Assembly: GCF_008304605.1 (NCBI RefSeq)
Contig: NZ_PIJY01000004.1
Location: 162,459 to 226,458, forward strand
Reading direction: 5' to 3'
Length of the DNA stretch: 64,000 nucleotides
From: Oceanobacillus polygoni
Lineage (GTDB): Bacteria; Bacillota; Bacilli; Bacillales; Amphibacillaceae
In this document: in pieces, positions 24,505 to 33,160 of the stretch
Numbering within the stretch: position 1 is the first letter of the stretch
Layout: each line of letters starts with the position of its first letter
The notes under the pieces: model-generated
Told to the model about the DNA's origin: nothing
The model's database searches: none
Seen by the model: only the letters and a program-made list of their open reading frames with translations
Translations under genes and position numbers: made by a program

Positions 24505-25710
24505 TTAAATAACTCCTTTCTTTATCAAACGAGTTATTTCCTCATCTGATATACCTAGTTGTTCTCGATAAATATAGTCATTTTGCTCCCCTAAGTCTGG
24601 AGCACGATGCCTGATTCTCCCTGGTGTTTTCGAGAATTTCGGTACAACACCTGGGATTTTTATCGAACCCAAGCGGGGATGATCAATATCAACAATGTTC
24701 TCTCTTGCGGCATAATGAGCATCATTGAAGATATCCTTGATGCTAAAAATAGGTGAAATAGGTACCCCATATTGATCAAGAAGCTCGACAAGCTCTTCTT
24801 TTTCTTTTCCTCTGAAGAACGCCGTTACGATTTCTTGAAGATGATGATCATTTTCCATCCGTTCAACATTTGTTAAAAAACGAGGGTCTTCAATCATTTC
24901 CTCGTGGCCTATCGCTTGTGCAAGTCGCTCCCATGTTCTTTGTGTGCTACATACCATCACAACCCAATGATCATCTTTAGTTCGATATGTCCCAGCAGGA
25001 CTCGAATGTCCATGTAACATTGGAGAACGTTCACGTACCTTTCCAAGTTGATCATATTCAGCAACAAGGAATTCCATCATACGAAAGACTGCTTCATATA
25101 ATCCCATCTCCACAACTTGCCCTTCTGAATCTTCGTTTGTTGCACGCTCATAGAGTGCACTTACCGTACCAAAAGCCATAAAAATTCCAGAAATATAGTC
25201 CATCAAAGAAAAAGAAGGGCTTACTGGATGACGGTCTTCAAACCCCTGAAGATAGGTATATCCAGAGAAAGCGGTTGCAGGAGTGCCGAAACCAGCTTTA
25301 GTAGCATATGGACCAGTTTGGCCATATCCGGATTGCCTTGTCATTACCAATCGCGGGTTCACTTCCTTTAAAATTTCATAACTAAGACCCCACTTCTCCA
25401 TTGTTCCAGGTCTAAAATTTTCAATCAAAATATCTGCATCTTTGACTAGACTTTTAAATATTTCTTGCCCCTCTTGCTGTCGAATATCTAAAGTCACTGA
25501 TTGCTTGTTCCGTGACATTCCTGGCCATCGCAAAGGTTCTCTCTCTTTATAAGGTCCCAACCCTCGTAACGGGTCCCCTTTTACCGGAAGTTCAACTTTG
25601 ATAACTTCTGCCCCTAAATCTCCCAACAAGCTAGCTGCAAACGGGGCTGCTAATACCGTAGAAGCATCGATGACTCGAATTCCAGACAATGGTCCGTTTG
25701 AATTTTTCAT
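24505..25710 (-). CDS. Family III (CaiB/BaiF) CoA-transferase
   Basis: A 401-residue CoA-transferase. The N-terminal GIRVIDASTVLAAPFAASLL and DLGAEVIKVELPVKGDPLRG are standard, as is DILIENFRPGTMEKWGLSYE. The catalytic Asp is probably the one in FSLMDYISGIFMAFG (about residue 171). It transfers CoA from a donor such as succinyl-CoA to a free carboxylic acid, forming a covalent aspartyl intermediate. First gene of the TTT operon; paired with the HMGL-type lyase. A second family III paralogue lies at 42612. Confidence 0.86.
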   Translation of the reverse strand: MKNSNGPLSGIRVIDASTVLAAPFAASLLGDLGAEVIKVELPVKGDPLRGLGPYKEREPLRWPGMSRNKQSVTLDIRQQEGQEIFKSLVKDADILIENFRPGTMEKWGLSYEILKEVNPRLVMTRQSGYGQTGPYATKAGFGTPATAFSGYTYLQGFEDRHPVSPSFSLMDYISGIFMAFGTVSALYERATNEDSEGQVVEMGLYEAVFRMMEFLVAEYDQLGKVRERSPMLHGHSSPAGTYRTKDDHWVVMVCSTQRTWERLAQAIGHEEMIEDPRFLTNVERMENDHHLQEIVTAFFRGKEKEELVELLDQYGVPISPIFSIKDIFNDAHYAARENIVDIDHPRLGSIKIPGVVPKFSKTPGRIRHRAPDLGEQNDYIYREQLGISDEEITRLIKKGVI

Positions 25711-25734
25711 AGAATCCCCCTTTTGTTCCTTTTA

Positions 25735-25795
25735 GTGGTTTTGAATACCGTTTATCGGAACTTTTTTTCTTATATTAACACAGATATAAAAAGAA
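25735..25795 (-). promoter_or_regulatory. Promoter region of the TTT operon with an IclR-type palindrome
   Basis: On the minus strand TTAATATAAG could serve as -10, and TTCCGATAAACGGTA (CCG-N5-CGG core, about 25754-25768) follows it. IclR-family operators often have such short GC-flanked palindromes. The regulator gene lies directly upstream. Assignment is tentative. Confidence 0.35.
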
Positions 25796-25830
25796 ATCAA
25801 AAAAAAGTGAATCGATTGACGATTCACTTT
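25796..25830 (-). terminator. Terminator of the iclR-type gene
   Basis: AAAGTGAATCG/CGATTCACTTT perfect 11-bp stem, 5-nt loop, then a run of eight T on the minus strand. It separates the regulator from the TTT operon. Confidence 0.9.
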
Positions 25831-25975
25831 CCGATGAGATAACAATGTATTATAAATAGCAATATGTATTTTTCCACTCTAAAACGGCAAAATTCCACGT
25901 ACAGCTAAAATTTCAGGTTCCTCCTATATGGCACTACTTTAAATGATTCCACGCTTATTTTCCGTTCCATTTAAT

Positions 25976-26719
25976 TTATTTTCGAAACCCAATTTCTTCT
26001 GATAGTTGTTTTGCATCTTGCCATAATCTTTCTTGCCACGATTCTATCACTTCATTAACAAAACGATTGCTCGGTCCAGATACCCCTAATGAATAACGTA
26101 CTTCCCCAGACATGTTAAAAACAGCTGAAGATATTGCGTTTACGCCTATATTACGCTCGTCAAAACTGATTGATTGATTCGTTTTTCTTATATTTTCAAG
26201 ATCTTTTAATAGCTTTTCTTTATTTCCTGTTCCGGCTACAATTTGATCAATGAATGTTGGTTCTTGAAATGCAAGTAAAGCCTTTCCTGTTGCTCCAATC
26301 ATCAAATCAAGTCTAGTTCCAACACTTACATTATGTGTAACCAGCTGTGGACTAACGAAACGTTTGATGCAAACTCGTTTATTCTGCTCAATTTTATATA
26401 ACGTAATTGATTCTTGCGTGTCCTCTTGCAACTTTTTCATAATTGGAGTTGCAACCTGAATAATGTCCGTGCCCTGTTCAGCAACCTGTCCAAGTATATA
26501 GACATTATGTCCTAACTTATAGTTAAAATTATATTCATTTCGCTCAACCATCCCTGTATTCACAAGTGTTTCTATCAACCTGGCAGTAGTCGATTTTGGA
26601 AGGTCACTTTTTCTCATTAATTCCGTTAATGATAGTTCCGGTTCCTCAATAGTAAAACAATTTAACAAGCGTATAGCACGATGAACCGTTTGCAATCCTT
26701 TCACGGACTCTTTAGACAT
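25976..26719 (-). CDS. IclR-family transcriptional regulator
   Basis: A 247-residue regulator. The winged helix is at residues 10-65 (LQTVHRAIRLLNCF, LTELMRKSDLPKSTTARLIE), followed by the effector domain with LDLMIGATGKALLAF and NIGVNAISSAVFNMSGEVRY. ATG at 26719 has GGGGTG 6 nt upstream. It is encoded just before, and on the same strand as, the TTT/CoA-transferase operon but separated by a strong terminator. It probably senses the transported carboxylate or a derivative. Confidence 0.87.
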   Translation of the reverse strand: MSKESVKGLQTVHRAIRLLNCFTIEEPELSLTELMRKSDLPKSTTARLIETLVNTGMVERNEYNFNYKLGHNVYILGQVAEQGTDIIQVATPIMKKLQEDTQESITLYKIEQNKRVCIKRFVSPQLVTHNVSVGTRLDLMIGATGKALLAFQEPTFIDQIVAGTGNKEKLLKDLENIRKTNQSISFDERNIGVNAISSAVFNMSGEVRYSLGVSGPSNRFVNEVIESWQERLWQDAKQLSEEIGFRK

Positions 26720-27061
26720 CTTACACACCCCATTTTATGTAACAATCTACTCTATAGTATAGCAAAAATAACTTGCATTCACACTTTCAGCCTTGTACCT
26801 GAATTGTAGTATTCCATATCGCTTCCTAGCATACAAGTAAAACTTTGACATCATTCATTGCTACAATCACTACTATTCTCTCAATTTTGTTCCAATTAAT
26901 GTACCTTAGGAGTAACTTTCTAATACGATTGTTGTGGCAATATCATAAATAACAAAATTCCAAGCGCTGTTCTTAACACCTTAATACTGTAAAGAAGAAG
27001 TTGGACAAGTCTTGTTTCTATATTATTAATGAAAATAATCTGAAATAATAGTATTCTAATC
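26720..27061. other. Divergent intergenic region
   Basis: AT-rich spacer between the divergent iclR-type gene and the SsuC-type permease. No open frame or stable hairpin recognised. It holds the promoters of both units; the plus-strand promoter is listed at 27062. Confidence 0.6.
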
Positions 27062-27090
27062 TTTACAAAACCGATAGGGATTAATATAAT
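27062..27090 (+). promoter_or_regulatory. Sigma-A promoter of the SsuCBA-like operon
   Basis: TTTACA, 17 nt, TATAAT. The start of the first gene is about 47 nt downstream of the -10 box. Confidence 0.75.
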
Positions 27091-27137
27091 TAAATTATCC
27101 TAATATAAATTTTTATTTTTTCGAAGTGGGTGACAAG

Positions 27138-27917
27138 TTGAATAGGAACACAGGGTGGTATAACAATCGGTTCTTTCCGTGGGTGTTACCAATTGTTTTT
27201 GTTGTGCTTTGGCAAGTGCTCGGCCAATACAATATTATTACTTCCACATTACTACCTACTCCATTGGAAGTTGTACAAGCAGCAATTCGATTATTTAACA
27301 CAGAGGAATTACAGGAACATGTTTTCATTAGTACACAACGCGCGTTAATCGGGTTTTTCATCGGGGGAATAATTGGCTTTGTTCTCGGACTTTTTAACGG
27401 CACCATTTTATTTTCCGAAAAATTGACGGATACGACCATTCAAATGGTGCGTACGATTCCCCATTTGGCGTTAATTCCTCTCGTAATTTTATGGTTCGGA
27501 ATTGGCGAAAGTGCAAAAGTATTTCTAGTTGCAGTAGGGGTAATGTTTCCGATTTACATAAATACATTTAATGGTATTAAAAATGTTGATCGCAAGTTAA
27601 TTGAGATGGGTTCTGTTTATGGTTTGTCAAGATGGAGGTTATTTACGAACATTATCCTTCCGGGATCCTTACCTTCAATTTTGGTCGGTATTCGCTATGC
27701 GCTTGGAGTAATGTGGATGTCGCTGATCGTCGCAGAAACAATTGGCGCAGATTCAGGGATTGGTTTTATGGCAACTAGCGCTCGTGAATTCATGCAAATG
27801 GACATCGTCGTTCTAACGATTGTACTTTACGCAATCTTAGGTAAGTTATCCGATGTTATTGCGAAGTTGTTTGAACAACGTTTATTAAAATGGAACGCTG
27901 CCTTCAACAAAAAGTAG
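27138..27917 (+). CDS. ABC transporter permease, nitrate/sulfonate/taurine type (SsuC-like)
   Basis: A 259-residue permease of the NitT/TauT class with about six helices. The EAA loop is near residue 165 (LIEMGSVYGLSRWRLFTNII followed by LPGSLPSILVG). TTG at 27138 is preferred, preceded by GGGTGA at 5-6 nt; GTG at 27126 is an alternative. First gene of a four-gene operon (permease, ATPase, receptor, CPYC protein). Confidence 0.86.
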   Translation: MNRNTGWYNNRFFPWVLPIVFVVLWQVLGQYNIITSTLLPTPLEVVQAAIRLFNTEELQEHVFISTQRALIGFFIGGIIGFVLGLFNGTILFSEKLTDTTIQMVRTIPHLALIPLVILWFGIGESAKVFLVAVGVMFPIYINTFNGIKNVDRKLIEMGSVYGLSRWRLFTNIILPGSLPSILVGIRYALGVMWMSLIVAETIGADSGIGFMATSAREFMQMDIVVLTIVLYAILGKLSDVIAKLFEQRLLKWNAAFNKK

Positions 27918-27941
27918 CAATCGGAATTAGATTGAGGTGAT

Positions 27942-28640
27942 ATGATGTTTAATATTGAACTAAAGGATGTAGGGAAAAGCTATGGCGATAATGAAGTATT
28001 ACGTGGCATCGACTTGTCGATTGAACAAGGTAGTTTTACCGCTATCGTCGGGCGCAGTGGTTGTGGAAAAAGTACCCTTTTACGCATTATCGCCAAATTA
28101 GAGGAGGTCTCAAAAGGGACGTTATTGTTTACTGGTGAGGAAACGAAAGAGCCAAAAATTCGTATTATGTTCCAAGATGATCGCCTCCTTCCGTGGAAAA
28201 ATAATTTAAATAATATTGCTCTTGGATCGGTTAATCAAATGTTAGCAAAAGAATCACTTGAAAAAGTAGGACTGATTGATAAGCAAAGTGATTGGCCAGA
28301 TCAATTATCAGGCGGACAAAAACAACGTATTGCTCTTGCCCGTGCGTTAGCAAGTAATCCCGATATTTTATTATTTGACGAACCGCTCGGTGCACTTGAT
28401 GCGCTTACGCGTATGGAAATGCAGAAGTTAATAGAAGGACTATGGGAACAGCAGCAATTCACTTCCCTTCTTGTTACCCATGACGTAACGGAAGCAGTAC
28501 ATTTAGCCGATCGTGTCATTGTCATTGACAAAGGGGTTATCCAATTAGATGAAGAAATCGATTTGCCAAGACCCCGTGTTCGTAATGAAAAATTTACCTA
28601 CTATGAGAAAAAAATACTAAATCAAATTTTAGGGGGATAA
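27942..28640 (+). CDS. ABC transporter ATPase, SsuB/TauB type
   Basis: A 232-residue ATPase. Walker A GRSGCGKST at about residue 37, Q-loop IMFQDDRLLPWKNN, signature LSGGQKQRIALARAL, Walker B DILLFDEPLGALD, and the switch His in LLVTHDVTEAV. It powers the importer formed with the genes on either side. ATGATG at the start allows initiation at either codon; GAGGTGAT lies just upstream. The Q-loop ending LLPWKN is typical of the NitT/TauT class. Confidence 0.88.
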   Translation: MMFNIELKDVGKSYGDNEVLRGIDLSIEQGSFTAIVGRSGCGKSTLLRIIAKLEEVSKGTLLFTGEETKEPKIRIMFQDDRLLPWKNNLNNIALGSVNQMLAKESLEKVGLIDKQSDWPDQLSGGQKQRIALARALASNPDILLFDEPLGALDALTRMEMQKLIEGLWEQQQFTSLLVTHDVTEAVHLADRVIVIDKGVIQLDEEIDLPRPRVRNEKFTYYEKKILNQILGG

Positions 28641-28642
28641 AT

Positions 28643-29638
28643 ATGAAAAAGTTAATATCACTTCTAGTAACAGCACTATTTGTATTAGCTGCCTGTGGTA
28701 GTGGCAGTGACTCAAGTGCTGACGCAACAAATAGCGATACAAGTGAAAATGAAGTCATTACAATCGGCTATCAAAAAGGTAACACAATAAATATTTTAAA
28801 AGAGCATGGTAATTTAGATGAAGCATTAAATGAAGCTGGTTATACGATTGAATGGAAAGTATTTACTACTGGTACCGTTTTATTAGAAGCCTTAAACACA
28901 AATAATATTGACTTTGGTCATGCATCAGATGGTAACGCAGTATTCATGCAATCTGGCGGTCATCAGTTAAACTATCTCGCTTCTGAAGCACCTTATCCAG
29001 AAGGTGTTGCATTGGTTACTAAAGTAGATTCAGATATTGAAACTGTAGAGGATTTTAAAGGCAAAAAAATCGGGGTAACTAGAGGTGGTAACCAACACTA
29101 TTTATTATTAGTAGCATTAGAAGAAGCGGGTATTTCCTTAGATGAAGTAGATATTAAGTTTTATAAAGATGCTGCAGAAGGTTTAGCAGCATTTACGAAA
29201 GACGAGTTTGATGTTTACGGTACATGGGATCCATACTTGGCGATTGTAGAGAACACAGTTGAAACACGTACAATTCTGAATGGTACAGATCTGACTGAAA
29301 ACCGTACATTCTATTTCGGGACAGAAGAATTATTATCAAAAAAACCAGAAGTTGTGAAAATAATTTTGGAAGAGTTACAAAATGCTGACCGATGGGCCAA
29401 TGAAAATAAAACAGAGGTTGCTGAAATTTTGGCCGCTGAATTAGGTCTAGACATAGCTCCACTCCAACAAGCAAACGATCGTCGTACGTTCGGCGTTGAA
29501 AAAATCGATGAGGAAATTATTGCTAGTCAACAACAATTAGCAGATACGTTCCTTGCAGCAGAACTACTTGAAACTGAAATCAGTATTGAAGAAGCCGTTA
29601 ACATCGATGAAGCACTTATTCCAAGTAACTTAGAATAA
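28643..29638 (+). CDS. Substrate-binding lipoprotein, SsuA/NitT-TauT type
   Basis: A 331-residue extracellular receptor. The signal peptide MKKLISLLVTALFVLAACGS ends in an LAAC lipobox (Cys18). Mature domain begins with ITIGYQKGNTINILKEHG, and TGTVLLEALNTNNIDFGHAS is the typical ligand-loop region. The family binds alkanesulfonates, taurine, nitrate or thiamin-pyrimidine precursors. Starts 2 nt after the ATPase stop. A sulfonate-like ligand is likely from sequence style but not proven; no SsuD monooxygenase is in this operon. Confidence 0.85.
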   Translation: MKKLISLLVTALFVLAACGSGSDSSADATNSDTSENEVITIGYQKGNTINILKEHGNLDEALNEAGYTIEWKVFTTGTVLLEALNTNNIDFGHASDGNAVFMQSGGHQLNYLASEAPYPEGVALVTKVDSDIETVEDFKGKKIGVTRGGNQHYLLLVALEEAGISLDEVDIKFYKDAAEGLAAFTKDEFDVYGTWDPYLAIVENTVETRTILNGTDLTENRTFYFGTEELLSKKPEVVKIILEELQNADRWANENKTEVAEILAAELGLDIAPLQQANDRRTFGVEKIDEEIIASQQQLADTFLAAELLETEISIEEAVNIDEALIPSNLE

Positions 29639-29654
29639 TATTGGGGGAATTCAC

Positions 29655-30170
29655 ATGACAAAAGTGGTTGAAAATGCATTCCTAAGTTATGGTAATGCAG
29701 ACGCACCTGTAAAAGTAGAAGTATTTTTAAATCTAGCATGTCCTTACTGTGCAACATTTTTTGAAGCAGCAGACCAAAGTTTAGCACCTTATATTAAAAA
29801 TGACCAAGTACAATATGTTATAAAACATTATGATAAGCCTCGGGAAATGTTGTTATACGGTACGTTGGTAAATCTATTTTTTGACTATAATGATCCACAG
29901 CGTATTTATGAAATAATGAAGGAACTATTCGAAACCCAAAGCCAATGGAGTGAGTCAGATAGTGACTCCATCAAAAAAATGCTAACGGAACAGTATGGAT
30001 TAAAAGAAGAGCCTGATACGATTGACTTAAGTTTAAAAATTACAGCCGAAGCAATAAAACGGCAAGTGAAGATGGTACCTACTGTTTTCATTAACGACAA
30101 AGAATTTCAATACCCTATTGAGATTGATGCTCAGCAATTAATAGATGAAGTTGATAAAGCATTAGCTTAA
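29655..30170 (+). CDS. DsbA-like thioredoxin-fold protein with a CPYC motif
   Basis: A 171-residue thioredoxin-fold protein. VFLNLACPYCATFFEAAD carries the CPYC active site (Cys29, Cys32) on the first helix, and MVPTVFINDKEF provides the cis-Pro loop near residue 141. An inserted helical domain lies between. There is no signal peptide, so it should be cytoplasmic, unlike true DsbA. Encoded 16 nt after the receptor gene in a sulfonate-type ABC operon, which suggests a redox step on the imported sulfur compound. GGGGGAATTCAC precedes the ATG. Confidence 0.8.
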   Translation: MTKVVENAFLSYGNADAPVKVEVFLNLACPYCATFFEAADQSLAPYIKNDQVQYVIKHYDKPREMLLYGTLVNLFFDYNDPQRIYEIMKELFETQSQWSESDSDSIKKMLTEQYGLKEEPDTIDLSLKITAEAIKRQVKMVPTVFINDKEFQYPIEIDAQQLIDEVDKALA

Positions 30171-30243
30171 ATTCACAGGGTTTATCATAAGGACACTTCC
30201 GATAATTATGATGTCAGAAGGTATCCTTTTAGTTCATTAAAAA

Positions 30244-30300
30244 TAAGCGTGGTACCTTTACCTTCATCAATTCATGATGGGGAGACCACGCTTACTTTTT
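30244..30300 (+). terminator. Terminator of the SsuCBA-like operon; hairpin repeat copy 2
   Basis: TAAGCGTGGT/ACCACGCTTA outer stem with an inner CATCA/TGATG stem, followed by CTTTTT on the plus strand. The outer stem is the same as that of the element at 16065, and the inner parts are alignable when copy 1 is read on the minus strand. Confidence 0.8.
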
Positions 30301-30412
30301 ACTTATTAGGTTTTTGTCACAGCCTCGATATTACAGCAGTTCTTAACCATAAAACATATTGAAGATTTGGATACACAATTTACCATTTGAATCCACTATT
30401 CGACTACCAAAC

Positions 30413-30440
30413 AAAGGAATCCCCTAAAAAGGAGATCCTT
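30413..30440 (-). terminator. Terminator of the hydantoinase-like operon
   Basis: On the minus strand AAGGATCTCC pairs imperfectly with GGGGATTCCTT around a TTTTTA loop, followed by TTGTTTGG. It lies 13 nt past the last stop. Confidence 0.55.
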
Positions 30441-30453
30441 CCCTACTTCTTAT

Positions 30454-32034
30454 TCATCCTACCGCATTTTCAACTTTCCGATCTAATTCACCAGCTGCTT
30501 TCACCCGCACTCTTGTAGCATTTCCTGGTAAATAGGCAAGTGGAACATCTTCAATATCAACAATTACAAGACTATTAGGATCTGCCCCTGCATTGATCGC
30601 TTCAGCTTTAGCTTCGGACTTTGCCGACTCTAACGCCTTTTCTCTGCCAATTTCATCTAATAGGTAAATTTTTTCTATCTGCCCACTAACTTGAGAGATT
30701 GCCGATCCAATAGCATTTGCAACACCTGAATGTTCAGGACGAATTACCTTTGAGGCACCTTTTAATTCTGTTGGCAATAAAATGCTCCCCCCACCAACCA
30801 GAATTACAGGTATAGGATCTGCACTGGTTTTCATTTTATCAATTGCTTCTTCAACGAGTTCCACTATTTTTAAATAGACGCTATTTAATAATTCCTTGTC
30901 AAGATGAGCAACTTTTGATGAATCTCCAAGCTCTATCTTTCCTAGAGCTACAGCGACATCTGTCGTCGTTAAAGTATCTCCACCAAAAATCATCGCCTTT
31001 TCTGGTAAACGATATCCTACACTATCTGGTCCAATTGTGAAGTCTCCATTTTCTTGTATTCGAACAATAGTACCTCCACCTAGACCAATCGAAATTAGAT
31101 CAGGCATTCGGAAATTAGTTCGTGCTCCGCCAATTTCAACTTCTAAAGATGATTCCCGTGGAAATGAATTAATTAGTACCCCCACATCAGAGGTTGTACC
31201 ACCTACATCAACGACAATCGCATCTGATAAGTCTCCTAAATAAGAAGCTCCGCGTAATGAATTCGTTGGACCGCATGCAACCGTGAAGATAGGATACCTA
31301 ACAGCATATTCTACAGACATTAAGGTGCCATCGTTTTGTCCGAAAAATACGTTGGCTTCAATTCCTTCATCTTTTAATGCATTGATAAAACCATCTGCTG
31401 CAGTTTTTGCAACATTCACGACGGAGGCATTAAGAATAGTAGCATTCTCTCTTTCAAGTAATCCGACAGAACCAATTTCAGAAGATAAGGAGATGGCAAC
31501 CGCTTCACCTAATACTTCTTTAAATATATCTCTTGCTCGTTCTTCGTGATCCCTTGATACTGGTGAAAAAACAGAAGTGACCGCAATAGAATCTACTTTC
31601 CCTTTCACTTCCTCAGCAATTTTATAAAGATGCTCTTCATCTAATGAAACAATCTCTCGTCCGTCAAATTCATGACCACCACGCACAAGATATACATATT
31701 TTCCAAGTGTTTCGCGAAGTTCTTCTGGTACGCCAATAAGTGGCTTCACCGCTAAAGTAGCTGGAGCACCAATTCGAACAACAGCAATTTTATTCAATCC
31801 TTTTCTCTCCACAATGGCATTCGTACAATGTGTAGTTCCAAGCATCGCATAATGAATATCTTCCCGAGAAACTTTAGCACTCGTAATAATCTCATTCATC
31901 GCCTTATAAATACCTGTTGCAACATCCTCTGTTGTAGATGATTTTGTTTCGGAAATGACCTTATTATTCTCATCTAACAAGACTGCATCTGTGTGAGTTC
32001 CACCAACATCAATCCCAATACGATACGTACCCAT
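30454..32034 (-). CDS. Hydantoinase A/oxoprolinase-like ATPase (HyuA-type)
   Basis: A 526-residue protein of the HyuA half of the hydantoinase/oxoprolinase superfamily, an ATP-dependent amide-ring opener. The ATP-binding core is MGTYRIGIDVGGTHTDAVLL at the N-terminus, with AIVVDVGGTTSDVGVLINSF (residues about 253-272) as phosphate-2 and VILVGGGSILLP as the adenosine motif. It is shorter than full HyuA (about 680), lacking part of the C-terminus. Its ATG overlaps the DUF917 stop (TAATG). HyuA plus DUF917 proteins recur together and with NCS1 permeases; substrate uncertain, likely a cyclic imide or amino acid derivative. Confidence 0.82.
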   Translation of the reverse strand: MGTYRIGIDVGGTHTDAVLLDENNKVISETKSSTTEDVATGIYKAMNEIITSAKVSREDIHYAMLGTTHCTNAIVERKGLNKIAVVRIGAPATLAVKPLIGVPEELRETLGKYVYLVRGGHEFDGREIVSLDEEHLYKIAEEVKGKVDSIAVTSVFSPVSRDHEERARDIFKEVLGEAVAISLSSEIGSVGLLERENATILNASVVNVAKTAADGFINALKDEGIEANVFFGQNDGTLMSVEYAVRYPIFTVACGPTNSLRGASYLGDLSDAIVVDVGGTTSDVGVLINSFPRESSLEVEIGGARTNFRMPDLISIGLGGGTIVRIQENGDFTIGPDSVGYRLPEKAMIFGGDTLTTTDVAVALGKIELGDSSKVAHLDKELLNSVYLKIVELVEEAIDKMKTSADPIPVILVGGGSILLPTELKGASKVIRPEHSGVANAIGSAISQVSGQIEKIYLLDEIGREKALESAKSEAKAEAINAGADPNSLVIVDIEDVPLAYLPGNATRVRVKAAGELDRKVENAVG

Positions 32035-33128
32035 TACTTTGTCACCTCTTTATGAACTAGTTCTTCAACTGGAATATAATCAACGTCATAGCCAAAATAC
32101 TTGGGACCGACCGTTTCAATTCCCTTTTCTGTCCGCCACTTTGGATGACATGGTATGCCAATAACTACACATCTCGAACCATATCTGATTCCTTCCGTTG
32201 TAATCGGAAGCCCCGTTTCTGCATCAAGAACAGCAATGAGATCAGGTGTTACACAGAGCAGACGCTTTTCTGTTTGTGCAAGTAAATGTTCATTTTGGAA
32301 GCGAAGCTGTAGTGTTTCGTTTTTATACTCGCCAACCCCTTCAAATGTTGCTACCCCTCTTGCAAATCCTGTTTCTGTTTTTCGATTAATATCTGTAACT
32401 TTTCCACGGAATAATTCGAAGCCACCAACGGTTTTTAATACTTCTTGTATTGCATTCACATTATTAGCTTTGGCAAGTCGAATCGTTCTGCCAATTTCCT
32501 CTTCTAGCTTTAATATATTGCGAATGCCACTTTCTTTTAGGTTTTTACCGGTCATGGAATACATGGCATTCATTACAGAACCACCCATTTGAATCGTTGC
32601 CGCACGAGCAATCCTTTCCGTCCAAACATTATCTATAGTAGATAACACCGCTGTATTCCCTTTTTCATCTGCAATAACAGCCGGTGTTGCTGAGATACCA
32701 TCTAAATAAAAGGTAACCATTTGCAATTCAGGAAAAGCTCTACCCATGCCATCTGCATCAATAACAGGTAACCCTAATCTTGCCGCAAGAGCAAAAGGCA
32801 ACATTGAATTTACTCCTCCAGCTTCAATCGGAAACGTTGCATAGATTTTTTTCCCTAAATATTCTTCCAATTTTTGAAAAGCCTCTATAGCCTCTTCTCC
32901 ACTTGGAATCTTTTCCAACATGACAGTTGGTGCCCCCATCATAGATGAAGGAACGACCAAAGCATCGTCAGGAACTTCATCCAAATCTAACACTGTTACC
33001 GGACCGTGTTCCTCAATTGCTTGTAATGCCATGAGTTTCCCAATATATGGATCACCACCACCGCCAGTCCCAAGTAATGCTGCACCAACAGCTATATCTT
33101 CTATTTCTTGTTTTCCAATCTCTCTCAT
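32034..33128 (-). CDS. DUF917 family protein
   Basis: A 364-residue protein of the DUF917 family. The N-terminus has IAVGAALLGTGGGGDPYIGK (residues 12-31), and the middle MGAPTVMLEKIPSGEEAIEA. DUF917 proteins resemble part of hydantoinase/oxoprolinase systems and accompany HyuA-like ATPases; enzymatic role unknown. GGAGG lies 10 nt before the ATG at 33128. It overlaps the next gene by one base, so both are probably made in fixed ratio and may form a complex. Confidence 0.82.
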   Translation of the reverse strand: MREIGKQEIEDIAVGAALLGTGGGGDPYIGKLMALQAIEEHGPVTVLDLDEVPDDALVVPSSMMGAPTVMLEKIPSGEEAIEAFQKLEEYLGKKIYATFPIEAGGVNSMLPFALAARLGLPVIDADGMGRAFPELQMVTFYLDGISATPAVIADEKGNTAVLSTIDNVWTERIARAATIQMGGSVMNAMYSMTGKNLKESGIRNILKLEEEIGRTIRLAKANNVNAIQEVLKTVGGFELFRGKVTDINRKTETGFARGVATFEGVGEYKNETLQLRFQNEHLLAQTEKRLLCVTPDLIAVLDAETGLPITTEGIRYGSRCVVIGIPCHPKWRTEKGIETVGPKYFGYDVDYIPVEELVHKEVTK

Positions 33129-33160
33129 TTTTATAGAACCTCCACTATTCGTAAATTAAC

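Noticed and set aside
25940..25965. CCACGCTTATTTT resembling the 3' half of the hairpin repeat
   Set aside because: No matching AAGCGTGG arm lies within 150 nt, so it cannot fold; at best a decayed half copy.
27078..27100. Imperfect GGAT...ATCC palindrome over the SsuCBA-like promoter
   Set aside because: Only the outer four bases pair; the rest is AT-rich sequence that would match by chance.
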